Assembly: GCA_022577435.1 (NCBI GenBank)
Contig: JAKOON010000015.1
Span: forward strand, 12,102,830 to 12,166,829
DNA: 64,000 nucleotides
Source: Embiotoca jacksoni
Taxonomy: Eukaryota; Chordata; Actinopteri; Embiotocidae
Direction of reading: 5' to 3'
Numbering within the stretch: the stretch's first letter is position 1; each line of letters starts with the position of its first letter. Shown here piece by piece: positions 34,286-61,135 of the stretch. Made by a program: the position numbers and the translations under genes. A model generated the notes under the pieces. The model did no database searches, was not told where the DNA came from, and saw nothing but the letters and a program-made list of their open reading frames with translations.

Positions 34286-35440
34286 CATTTTACAGCCAGT
34301 GCCATAGGTGCCATCTTCACAGGGCTGTTTGCAGAAGAAACCCTGGTACCCCGGGTGGCACAGACACTGACCGGTGGCCGGGTCACAGCTGCTGTGTGTG
34401 AGGTCACATTTACATCTCTGGTCACAGCTGAGTCCCCACGTGCCTGGCTCGCACTCGCACACACCAGTCCGCTGGTTGCACGGCGACTGGTTGCAGTTGC
34501 AAGTGACCGGGCATTTCATCCCCCGGTAGCCCCTGTGGCACTGGCACCGGCCTGTTAGCTGCTCGCAGCCGGCGCCCACAGATCCGGCGCTGACACACTG
34601 GCACGGCTTGGAGCAGGTTGACATCCACCAGCCTTCGTCGCAGGTGCAGTTCCCGTGGACGGGGTGGCAGTGGCCGTGGCGGGTGCACTTGCAGGTGTAC
34701 TGGCACAGCGGACCCCAGCGGTTGGGGTTGCAGGTACACTCACCGGTGACGGGGGTGACAGCGCCCGTGTGGGTAGCACTGACAAACCTTGCGACAGTCT
34801 GGGGCCCAGAACTCAGGAGGACAGCCTGGTGGCAGCCAAACGAACAGTGAACGCATACTAATACAGTAGAATAATGGGTTTTTACAGTGGTGGAAAGCAA
34901 CTAAGTGCTCAAAGTTCTTCCACTTTACTTGACATTTACACATTATATCATACTACTCTACTAAATTTAAGAGAAAAATATAGATTTTACTCCACTAGAT
35001 TTGAAATGAATAGTTACTGGCAACTAAGGTTTTAGTAAAATGATATTGTAATAGATTCATGCCAATAAAAAAAATTAAAAAAAAAAGAAGCAAATATTCA
35101 GTCCAAAAACTTAAGTTAACAGAACTTTGTTTTTCCTTCTTTTGTACCACATTAATCAACTCACACACTTTCAGGCTTCTGGAAGGAACCCAACCCCCAT
35201 GTTGAGAACCACTCGACTAAAACACAGTATTTTTCCAACCACCTTAAGTTACATCAGCTACAACAGGACCCTGAATGGTCACTTCCGTCACATCAATTTA
35301 CTGATGCCAAACAGCCGCTGTTGTTCGTTGTAACTCACGTGTTTTACACTGAGCTCCATAGTAGCCAGGTGGGCAGCGACACACTCCAGGATATAAACAG
35401 ATCTCATCCTTCAGACAGGCCTGCTCACCCTCACATACAG

Positions 35441-35527
<87 letters not shown>

Positions 35528-36156
35528 AACCAAGAAAACAAAGAAAATATAGAGTTAGACACTAATAGGATAATCCCAACACATTGCTGTCCAGTAGAAT
35601 AGTTGAGCTCACGTATAGTGCAGTCTTTTCCTTCTCGACGCCATCCAGGGCAACAGACCAGGGTGGAGGGATCCCTGAATGTGCAGACAATAATCAAACC
35701 AAACTTACAATTCTGAAACTTACTAAATAAAACACTGTTGTGTTTAAAAATCAACCGCAAGCATTAGAAATAACTTGGGAAAATAAGTAGAAGCAAAGGC
35801 ATTAAGAGCATTTAGCCTGAATTTAACCCGAGGAGCTGTAAAGTATAGTCCTGTGCTCCTTGAGAGAGTGGAGGTCTCAGAGAAATACTCTCACGGCATT
35901 AAAGGTCGTCACAAAAACAGTATTTATAAGCTCGTTTTCTCAGTCGACCCGGGGACGCCAAAAAACAAAGCAACCAACTGGTTCCTGCCGACATCGCTCA
36001 GCAAAACAGTAAAAAAAAGACAGCAGGTGTGAGTGAAGTAAAGTTTGTGGTGTACCTCGTATTCTGGCAGACGTTCTTCCCAGCGGGATCCAGGGTGTGC
36101 ACGGAGGACAAGGAGCAGCAGAGCAGAGCACTCAGAGCTGCGAGGACAAGCTTCAT
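29565..36156 (-). CDS. scarf1: Scavenger receptor class F member 1, with apparent frameshift
   Basis: Endothelial and myeloid type I membrane receptor for modified lipoproteins, apoptotic cells and heat-shock proteins. Exons: 36056-36156, 35613-35674, 35339-35440, 34284-34825, 33917-34135, 33080-33208, 32438-32544, 32227-32338, 31652-31776, 30803-30940 and 29565-30682. A signal peptide precedes tandem EGF-like/laminin-type Cys repeats. Exon 32227-32338 encodes the transmembrane helix (AGVLVPLLLLFLAVL) and a Cys-rich juxtamembrane stretch. A long Ser/Pro/Arg cytoplasmic tail follows with family motifs SHHDPELNFNHSFIEPP, RTSSIAKSKRPSVSFAEGT and a C-terminal YENV. In exon 4 a run of five C (plus-strand G at 34751-34755) where four are expected shifts the frame and gives TGA at 34740-34742 after 116 residues, although the following Cys repeats are intact in the next frame. 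With one base fewer, 917 codons are open. Either an assembly error or a real lesion. Confidence 0.93.
32909..33010. repeat. (TG)n microsatellite, scarf1 intron
   Basis: About 36 TG units followed by TGCG variants, between the scarf1 exons at 32438-32544 and 33080-33208. It is antisense-oriented, so the transcript reads (CA)n. Confidence 0.97.
34218..34283. repeat. (CA)n microsatellite forming the scarf1 exon 4 donor
   Basis: On the transcript strand this is (UG)n beginning exactly at the exon 4 donor: the intron starts AG/GTGTGTGTG. The repeat itself supplies the 5' splice site sequence. Confidence 0.95.
35441..35524. repeat. (CA)n(GA)n compound microsatellite at scarf1 exon 3 acceptor
   Basis: On the transcript strand it reads (CU)n then (GU)n then AG directly before exon 3 (35339-35440). 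The (CU)n block and alternating (GU)n replace a usual polypyrimidine tract. Confidence 0.95.
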
Positions 36157-36472
36157 CTCCACAGTCAGAAAAACAGAAGCTGGGACCTAATGTCTTTCTG
36201 TCCTTATGTCTACACTTGATCTCTTTCCTCTCAACTTGTTCCACTTCAGGAGGAGAGCACAATGAGAGGCAGTATCTTTCTGTCTGTCCACCCTCCACCC
36301 TTCCCTCCTTCCCCCTCTCCGGTGAGTCGTCTTGTGGCTCCAGCGCAGCCAGAGAGGTCGAAGCCTCCGGGTTTCCTCTTCCCATTTCCTGGGGAAGTCA
36401 GAGCCACTTCCTTCTATTCAGCCAGACACAGAGCTTTTTAAAGACGGTCGAACACTAACACAGAAAGCACGC

Positions 36473-36518
<46 letters not shown>

Positions 36519-38004
36519 GGTGGAGCACGTACAAACACAAACACAACCATGATGTTCACCTTTTTCCCAGAAGCTAGTGTTGACAGTCTTCCAGGAGAGG
36601 ATGGAGAGCTTACGTCCTCCGTATGAGTCGTGAAAGTCAGAACAAAGATGGTCACACGACCAGTTTGAGCTCCTGTTAAAATGAATTTTCATACAGCGTC
36701 GATACGTGCCATCGTTTGTCATGATTCATGGGGAGAAAAAAAAATGCACTGATATGATTTCAGTTTTTAAAATGTATTCTGTTTAATGGATTTGATTGAA
36801 ATTTCAATATCACAGAAAATCGACATTTCGAGTTGTTTTTAATCAAACTCACATGGCAAGTGACATTTTAAGTGTTTTCATCAGCAAAATGATCATCATA
36901 ACAAACATGCTTACAAAAATGAATTCCAAACAGTGTTTTAGGAACAGGTGGTCTGATTGGAAGCTTATACAGGGTCCCTCAACAAATACTGGTGTGCCTG
37001 AGTAGTGCTATGATCAGACATTTAGAGCGAACAGGGGGCTCAGACACAGGAAAAGTGGCGACTTTATGGTAACTCGTCTGTTGAAAGTGGCGAAGCGCCA
37101 CTTCTCATTTCCACAAGCAAGAACTCAATCTGCGGAGGCTGATACTCCAGCCAAACCCACATTTATAGCACCACCACCAAATACACACCAACCAAGTGTG
37201 TCAGGGCTGTAAATTAAGAAAATATATTTTGAATAATACAAGCAGTAAGTTAAGGCTTGAGGGTTAAACACTCACTGCTGGAAGAAATTGAACGCATAAA
37301 AGTGCTTCAACTAATGAAAAATACACGAATAAACACATGGCCTAAAAATTCTCCTGCTGAGGTATGAGTCATGTGATATTTTTTTGTGGCAAAATATTTT
37401 TATGAGTTATAAAATAAACGATTGCCCTCCTGTGCAACAGAGTTAAATATAATTTACTGTGTACCACGTCAATATAGTGGAAAGCTGTATTTTAGAAATA
37501 TATATTTGTACTGTCTTTGGTTTTTGTTAAAAAATTTTGAGGATATATATAAATATCTATTTGCAATAATAGATTTTTCAAAAATGACCAAGAATAAAGA
37601 CTTTTCTGACATTAAAGAATAACACGATTGTCGTTTTAACACTTGAATTCAAAAAAATTAAAATCCTAAAAAGCGTCCCTCTTCATACTAGATTCAGTTG
37701 TACCATATATACTGTCATTAAACAGTGTTCTTTTGTTTGTCTATGGGAAATAAGAAGACTCATACCAAGCGTGAAATTTAAAAAAAGAGGAAATTCCTGG
37801 TTTACGTAAACAAAACAAAAAAGAGAGAAAGCTGACGCGCACACCTTCTCTTTCCTCACACACTCCGGGTCCGTATTCAAATGTCCTTGTTACCTTTTTT
37901 CTCTGGACTACGCCCAGATTTTGTGTTAAAAAGGTGAAGGAGGAGTTGTGACTGAGGAGAAAAGAGTGTCTGACAAATCTCACAGTGAAAACTGGGTTCC
38001 AGGC
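36157..38004. other. Intergenic between scarf1 and rilp
   Basis: It contains the scarf1 5' flank, a (CA)n microsatellite at 36475-36518 and the rilp 3' UTR. It is A-T rich from about 37200 on. I see no additional exon. Open frames here (for example 35924-36385) are not supported by any family resemblance. Confidence 0.55.
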
Positions 38005-39909
38005 TCAGGAAGACGGCCGCTGCTGTGCCTCCTCGTTGGCCTCCGAGTCTCCAATGATCTCCCAGCTGGAGGCGGAGTTGCTCATGTGGGAGGGACTCCG
38101 GCCGCTGCCCGCCAGAGTCAGGAAGCCAAAGCTGCGACAGAGTAGCAGACACAGGCATGAGGTCAGATCTGCAGTCGGGGATTACAGCTAAATATAGACT
38201 CAGACAGATTGAGCAGCATCTCAGGGCGGTGACAGAGTTGAGCAGAGGGATGAAACCAGGACTTCCACTGACGTCTGCAGTGTTTCTGATTTGGTTTTTT
38301 TTGTTTTTTGTTTTTTTTAATGTTTTGAGCCTTTCAAGTTTTTATTGCTTTTGCTTTGCATTCAATGAGTTACAGTGCAAATTGCTACGGTTGTTAAAAG
38401 TGTAATCTATTCTTTTTTTTTTATTATTATATCTGCTTTTTGCTTCAGTTAACGTGTAGCAGACAATGCTATTTCTAACTTCTGCAGATGAATAGCAGGA
38501 TTAATCAACATAGTGAACCCATGCAAGCAACTTAGATTTTATCAAAGCGAAACCACACGCAGGGACAAATGTCGAAACAAAAGCTAAAAAGAAAACACAT
38601 CTTATCTGGCTTTTTGCAAACCAGTATTGTGGTTTCCAGTCTGACCGAAGCAGTGTAGCAGGTAGATGGAAGTTGTACTCACAGGTTTCGAATGCGTGAC
38701 TCAGCTGGTTTGTCCATCCCGTCTACTACTGTACCATCCACCTCCGTCTGCCCAAACAGAAAACTCCTCTCTTCGTCATCACTGGAGAGATAAAAAAAAA
38801 AAAAAAAAGGAAAAAAAACTGTCAATGAAAACAACTTTCTGAACATCTTTCTGGGCATCATATGATGAATGTTTCCTGTGTGTGGAAGAGAGACCTGCTG
38901 CTGCATTCAATTGCAGGAATCCCGAGCATCTTGGCCTTAATGAGCTTTCTTTTTTTTTTGATGGCAGAGCGGACAGCTTCTAAGAGGAAACCTGGACACC
39001 TCTCCTCACTCAGTATCTCCCTGCAGAAACATGACATCATTTACATTTATATGTAAAATCAATTATTGTCAAAACTCGTGTGTATGGAGGTAAAAAAAAA
39101 AAAAAGATCACCCACACACTTGACAATCTGTGCATCTGCATTGAAATGAACAAAATGTGCAACTTCAAAAATATCTTTGACTAAGACTTTTCTCTGAAGG
39201 ATAGCAAAACAAAACACAACACACACACGTGACCCACCTCTTATAGTAGCTGAGCTCCTCCTGCATCAGGAAGAGGTTGGTTTTGAGCTCGTTCCTCTCA
39301 AAAATGATGTCCCGTACCTCCTTCTTGGTGAAACACGGCCGATCGGGGTCCTTCTGGTCAGCTGTTGTCGTTTTCGTTGGCTCGTGTGCTGTTCTACTTG
39401 AAGTGGACTGATAATAAAGCAGACAGTCATCATATTCACATAACTTCAAAACTACTTGAACAACAAAATGTCAGGTCGTGGCTCGTTACAAGAGGAGCGA
39501 CATACTGATAGTTTGTTTCGGTCGGAGTAAGTCTCTCTTTTCTAGAGCACTTTACTCTGCACGACATTTTCAGATGTATTTTTAATACCACAGAGAAATG
39601 TCAAATGTATCTCTGAAATTGCAACACAAGCACGCGTTCATTTTCATTTTCACAAGTAGACTATCATATAATCCTTTTGGACATAAATAAAACATGGATG
39701 AAGTGTCCTGCATACAGAGCTGTTGCTGTTGGTTCTGTCCAGCTGAGCTTGGAGGTCTTCTATCTCTTTGCTTTTCGCCTTCATGTCGGCCTCCATGTCG
39801 GCCTTCCTCTCCACGGTGCTCTTCAGCTGGGCCTGCAGCACGTCCTGCTTGTGTCGCAGCTCCGCGTTCATTTTCATGAAGCGGTCCAGCTGCTCCTGGA
39901 GCTGCACCG

Positions 39910-39989
<80 letters not shown>

Positions 39990-41044
39990 TCATAAAGTTG
40001 AAATTTGAAGCAAGAGCAGTAGCACAGACAGTTTCCATATTTCCCACCAGTTACAAATACAGCTAAACTCCAAATCAACACACCGAGGCTGAACCAGATG
40101 GGCAATCTGTCTGCATCTGGCTGACAGCAGCACCAACAGGGGAACGTTTGGACAGAAAGTTGGGGGCCGGAGAGCTCAGGGAATGAATCACACAATGTCA
40201 AGACAAATGCAGCATTCATTTTACGATTAAAAAAAAAAAAAAAAAAAAAAAAGCCATTTTAACCAAGCAAATGCAACAACAACCCACGGTCAACTAAACC
40301 ACTTTATGGGTCCAGTTGACCATAAAGTGAGGTTTTTTTTTCTTTCACTCAAGTCAACTGACTGAACAAAAAGCTAAGCATTAACAAACACACCCGGTTA
40401 TGGCTGCTTTGTAAATCATGTGTCATTACATGCCTTGACAAATTTACAGACACGTGAAAACACTCACACACACACAGAGTAGCTGTGTGTGGCTGAAAAC
40501 AGTGCCTTGACTTGTCTAAAGGGCGTCTTAAATCCTCCCCCAGTAACTACGTGGATTTTCTCAGCCCTCTTTCCCTGATTGTTAAAATACTTTCTGTTCC
40601 CCAGTGTGTTTATTGCTGTTGGTTTACATGATGCAGTTTCTGATCTGATGCTGCATGTGGCATGTGACTGTGTAGTTATGTGTTTATATGCGCAAATATC
40701 ACAAAACATTGTTACAATGCTGTCACACTAACAGAAATACAACAAACCGTGTTGTTTCTAGGAGAAAAGTCCCCATGATTGTCAGGAAACAGAACTTTGT
40801 TTGTGTGTCCATTTGATACGCACGGAAACAAACAAATGAGTCGACGCACACATTTGCCATTAATGTGTCGGCATTCATAGGAAGAAAAAAACAATGATAT
40901 GTTATGTTTGTGTCTTCTTACCGCCTCCACCTCTTTCGAGATGGTGGTTATCTCCTGGACTTTGGCCCTCAGCTCATCTCTCTGCTTGTCAACCACTTCC
41001 TTCAGCTTTAGCATCACCTCCCGCTCCTGCCGCTGCACACGGTC

Positions 41045-41098
<54 letters not shown>

Positions 41099-44000
41099 TT
41101 TATTTTATGTGCCCAGGTTTTGAGATCTTCATCCCAGCATCTAGACAGTGAATTAGGATAATCCACAGAAATTGCAAAAAAATAAATAAATAAAATAAAT
41201 CATCGGCTGTTTTTTTCCCACTAAAAGTAAAACGGTTCACAATGAGAACTGTAGGTTATTTAGAGCAACTAGGACATTGTCTTTGGAAAGACGTCTCACT
41301 ATTACGTCTTTATTGCAAACATACCACAAATAACTTTCCATTCACTTCTATCGTGTTGGAGTGGAGGCTGAACTCTCTGGATATCACGAAGCCTGGGCAA
41401 ATAGAACCAAAGCTATCACATAGCACGATAATATTCAAGGTAAGATGTTTGTTTTAGGATTTTGGATCAAATGACCCTTTAGACAAACTGACGCAACATC
41501 AAAACATAAGAAATGTCTTTTAATGCATACCTAGTAGTCCCCTAAAACTACATTCTTGTTTTAAAAAAAACAGCACAGTATGAGTCGGATAGCAGTCACA
41601 GTCATTAGATCAAATTTACGATCACATTGACCTGCCACAAATGCTTGTTTCAAATATAATTACATAAGTATTAAGAGGCATGTTTCCCTGTCAGTACAAG
41701 AAAACAAGAGTCAGCAATGTGACTCCACCAACTGCAGCACATTACTGTGGTCGGTTTTCTACATGCTGGGATTTGTCAGCGTGAATATGACATAAGAGAT
41801 TCTTTTTTTTGTTTCGCTTCTTCCAGACAATTATTAAAGTATACAGAAAGTAAATCTGAAATGTAAATAATGCACACTAACAACGCACTTTTCAGTCATT
41901 TAGTTTTAGTCGTTTCATTATCAGTGTTGTTGTTTTTTTTAAATACTGTCAAATTAAATTGCAAGAATTTGGTGATTAACACGAAAAAATACTATTAAAA
42001 GAACTACTCTGCAAACCTTTATTACTATACTTAAATTGTGTACAGTGTAATGTTGACTGTGTTTCCCTCGTGTGCGCTTTATGTTTGCAGTGTAAGCACA
42101 GTTTGTCTGAGCCTACTTATACCTGTGAGAGGTTCTGCTGCTTCACCTCGAAAAAAATAATGTCACCATAAATACTGGAAGGACCAGTTTGACTGCTTTC
42201 AGCCTCGGTGAATCTGTACTCCACTGTAGATACTTTTTACATGCATCTGCATTCCTGGACTGGTGCACAAAGATGCACAAACAAATGGCCTTGAGGTTCA
42301 TTTGCTTGTTTGGAGAACAAAGAAAAATGCTGTTCCTAATGCAATCCTATTTGTAAAAATGTCTTTGCGAACCCCAGCAGTTTACAGTGCTTCTGAAAGT
42401 CATGGGACATAAAGCATGCTGACTTGTTTTTGTGGCATATACATTTCATCATTTCATTTTTTTTTTTAAGCCCACTAACTGTGAAGTTTGAACAAAACCT
42501 CTCGAGACATACCTTCCTGTGCATGGTTGCCTCTCAGCCTGCTCTGCAGCTCCTCCCTGTCCTCCTGCAGCTGCTGTACTTGGACCTGCAGCTCCTCACA
42601 CCTCCTCTTCCACTGCTGCTCCTTCTGCTGCAGCTCCTGCTCAAGAGGACGGGGGCCAAGACTGTAAAACCATAACCTCAGAAACAGGACACCACAGTTT
42701 CAGGAAAACATAAATAGATCTGACGTAACTGCCCCGTGTGCTGCAAAAACTCTCCTGAATTTGGATTCAGCAAAGCAAGCTGTGTCCAAACGGGTGTGTC
42801 ACTTTGTGGTTAAGGCATTACAGATGTGTTTTTAACAAAACAACAGCAAAGTCTGACTTCTCGGGGCCGCGCCTCTACGTCTACTTTCAACAATGATGTC
42901 TTGTCTACAATGCTCGAACACTACGATTAAAGTGCAGAGGAATGGGCATGCCGATGTAAGCAGTGCCGAGACATTTTACATGATGGAGACCCAAGAAACA
43001 ATGCACAGTAGGTGAAGCGGCATAAACCAAATACATAAGAGTTACTGTTAAGCCTATAAGAGGGTGATTAAAGTATTTTCAAACAAATAACTACTTTGCC
43101 TTCACAAACTGATTTGAATGATTTGTGGTCACACAGGCTCACAATGATTAAGTCCTATGATGTGTTGACGTGCCATGAAACAGGTAATAAACTGTCGGGC
43201 TCCTGCGCTGGACGTACAGAAGCTCTGAACCTCTGAAAGGGCTCATTTCTCGCCAGCATTATTATTATTATTTATTTTTTTTATCTCCCTAAATTCTGGG
43301 ACCACCAGACACATTTTAAATCTCTGCATTCTGTGAAATACTGACAAGAGACGCAGTTCATCAACATTGTGTGAACTGATTTGGCGTGAATGTAAGAGAC
43401 ATTTGACCGCTATACAGTTCGATTAAAATTGCAGCTCTGAACCTGACCTGTCCTGACAAACACCACCTATCAGACACCTCTGAGGGAAAGTAAAAAAAAA
43501 AAAAGAAAAAAATATATATTTTATAAATATAAATAGATTTTATGATTTATAATATAAATGGATTTTATAAATATAAATATATAAATAAATATATATATAA
43601 ATAAATAAAAAGTTGAACGATAACGTTAGATGAGCTCACTGTTGACCAGTAGACTGACATCACTACGTTAAGCACGGGGACAGACGTTCAGCGGTTGCCT
43701 TGACGACACAGGCCGGGCTGCACGGCTGGGACGTTTTGGCGGGTCGGTTATCGGTCACACCGTTTAACCGACAGCCGTCATAATAGCAACGCAGGTATAG
43801 TTTGTACCAGATACCGTTAAAATAATAAATGTCGGGTTCAAGCTGCCTCCACATCGTCCATGCCTGAAGCTACATGGAGTGATATTGTCTCTACATTAAA
43901 AAAAATAAATAAATAAATAAAAAAGTGTTGGTTATGTAACTCGTGGCCTGCTGCTGTCAGGTAGTTTAATGTCACGTGAACTTATATTAGAGCTGTTAAA

Positions 44001-44460
44001 AAAAGAAGAAGAAGAAGAAGAAGAAGAAGAAGCAGCAGCTCTGCTGCGCCGCTGTCACGTTGTTATAACGCGGTGAGGAGGACGTGCGATTGTTTACAAA
44101 ATGGTGGGAGGACTGAGAGCTCGCGTCCCTCACCCGTATAACACGCTTGTCGTCGCCCTCGTCGCTTTCTTTGCCTCCGCGTTTCTTCTGCTGCTGCAGC
44201 TGGATGGCCTCGAAGGTCTTCAGCAGCTCCTCTTCTCTCAGACTGTGAGCGTGGTTCCTGGAGGCGAAGCTCTCCAGCAGCTCCAGCACTTTCACGATTT
44301 TGGGCACCAGACCCTCGACGCTCTCTTTGCCGCAGCCGTCGATGAGTTTCTCCACTTCGACGCCGATCAGCTTGGCCACTTCGTACACGTCGTCGACGGT
44401 CAGCGCGGAGAAAGTCCTGTGAAAGCAGCCCTCCTCCGCGGTCCTGGTCGCGGTGTCCAT
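38005..44460 (-). CDS. rilp: Rab-interacting lysosomal protein
   Basis: Effector of Rab7 that recruits dynein-dynactin to late endosomes and lysosomes. Eight coding exons: 44134-44460 (ATG at 44460), 42513-42636, 40922-41043, 39716-39901, 39238-39407, 38895-39020, 38683-38781 and 38005-38131, phases consistent, 426 residues. Exon 1 encodes the RH1 domain (DDVYEVAKLIG, GLVPKIVKVLELLESFASRN). Exons 2-4 encode a coiled coil rich in Glu, Gln and Lys (LKEVVDKQRDELRAKVQEI; LQEQLDRFMKMNAELRHK). Exons 5-6 encode RH2, the Rab7-binding part (RDIIFERNELKTNLFLMQEE; LSEERCPGFLLEA, then KKKRKLIKAKMLG). The acidic tail has FGFL and SSWEIIGDSE. Position beside prpf8 and scarf1 supports rilp over rilpl1/rilpl2. 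Exon 2 has a GAGCAG tandem acceptor, so one residue may vary. Exons 3 and 4 follow (UG)n tracts. Confidence 0.94.
39914..39984. repeat. (CA)n microsatellite at rilp exon 4 acceptor
   Basis: On the transcript strand, (UG)n runs to within 13 nt of the exon 4 boundary at 39901. The intervening bases are G-C rich (GCGCGCCGGTGCAG), so there is no conventional polypyrimidine tract. Confidence 0.95.
41047..41095. repeat. (CA)n microsatellite at rilp exon 3 acceptor
   Basis: On the transcript strand, (GU)n is followed by UUAG and then exon 3 at 41043. The repeat occupies the polypyrimidine position. Confidence 0.95.
43495..43612. repeat. AT-rich simple repeat, rilp intron 1
   Basis: Degenerate TATAAATA/ATAAATAAAT sequence after an A run. 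No other signal. Confidence 0.8.
44004..44032. repeat. (GAA)n microsatellite near rilp exon 1 donor
   Basis: Eight to nine AGA/GAA triplets, about 100 bp inside intron 1 of rilp. On the transcript strand it reads (UUC)n. Confidence 0.9.
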
Positions 44461-45167
44461 GTCCCGCGCCCGGGCGGCAACGGCCAAGCGCTGTTTTCAC
44501 GTGCCCTTCGTCCGCAACCGAAAGCGACGCGGACTCGTCGGCGACATGTGAACGCGGACGACTTTGAAACTGGCGTAAAAGTTCAAATGAACTCGGACCT
44601 GCTCCTCTCCGGACGACGCCTTTCTCATTTACTTCAATCGGCTCGCTCACATTTACAGCAGCCTAACAAATGAAACAACGAGGCCTCCGGTCGGCAGTGT
44701 TATTACAAGTTCAGGGAGGGTGGGGGGGGGGGGCAGCTCCTCCGCGGCGTGCTCGCTGCAGGATCCTCCTACTGCTCCGACCAATGCAACGAGAGCACAC
44801 GGGGACGCATGCAGAAACTCGCCCCGCCAGGTCGAGCGTGCAGATGCATGTTAGCGGAGCGTGAGCTTCCTGCGTGGATCTGCGTTCAGAAATGCTGAAC
44901 TGTAAACTATAGGAAAGTACACACACACACACACACACACAGGACATTACATGTTCAATTGACCAAGAGAGGAGTGGCTGAGTGGAGGCAACTTGACCTT
45001 TAACCTCTCCGGAGAGGGAAGGAAGGCCAAAAAAACAAAACAAAACAAACAAACAAAAGAGTTCCCCAGTACAGTCATAAGGAACATACAAGTCTCACTT
45101 CCCCTCTGCTTTATACGTTTTAGAAATCAGGACGCTCACAGATGGATGTTTCTTAAAAACGGGGATC
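44461..45167. other. rilp 5' flank and intergenic gap to prpf8
   Basis: It is CpG-rich immediately upstream of the rilp ATG (about 44461-44860), as expected for a promoter or 5' UTR. It also contains a run of ten G at 44726-44735 and a (CA)10 tract at 44919-44940. No other gene is recognised. Confidence 0.55.
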
Positions 45168-45173
45168 TTTATT
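45168..45173 (-). promoter_or_regulatory. Candidate prpf8 polyadenylation signal
   Basis: AATAAA on the minus strand, 464 nt after the prpf8 stop codon. It would give a 3' UTR of about 0.5 kb. Confidence 0.5.
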
Positions 45174-45636
45174 TAAACCCACACTACAATGTCACAGGAT
45201 GTACAGTACAACGCAGTAACGGGGGAATTACTGGCAGGAAAATGCAACTTTCAATTTCATTTCTCAAAGCGATACGAGGAAGCGAGTTCTTTCTGAAATA
45301 ACGTCAATCATCGGATGTAATACCAAAGTGTTGTGTACTGAAAACTACACGTAAATGCACAAATGTTTAAATGCACGAGAAGCCACAAAAAAAAAAAAAA
45401 AAAAAAAAAAATTCAAAAGACTCACAAAAAGAAGCCTAACTTTAAAAAGGAGGAGAACAAAACAACATTTGTAGAAAATATCCAAATGGTCCTAAAGCCT
45501 TTACATACAAATTTCCAAACATCCCAGTTTACATGTGTCGAATAGAAATATGAGAGGGGCTGTTCTGGTCGGACTCCACACGAGTCTGGCAGCGCTGCTC
45601 TCTCTACAAAACACGTCAGGAGCGGAACGTCGGCTC

Positions 45637-61135
<15,499 letters not shown>

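Noticed and set aside
34739..34745. CG/GTGAGT in scarf1 exon 4 as a real donor instead of a frameshift
   Set aside because: The following bases continue the same Cys repeat (GECTCNPNRWG) without interruption, so an intron starting here would remove conserved coding sequence.
44063..44673. Long overlapping frames of 190-195 codons on both strands at rilp exon 1
   Set aside because: They are shadows of the RH1-encoding exon in CpG-rich DNA. Only the frame starting at 44460 matches a known family.
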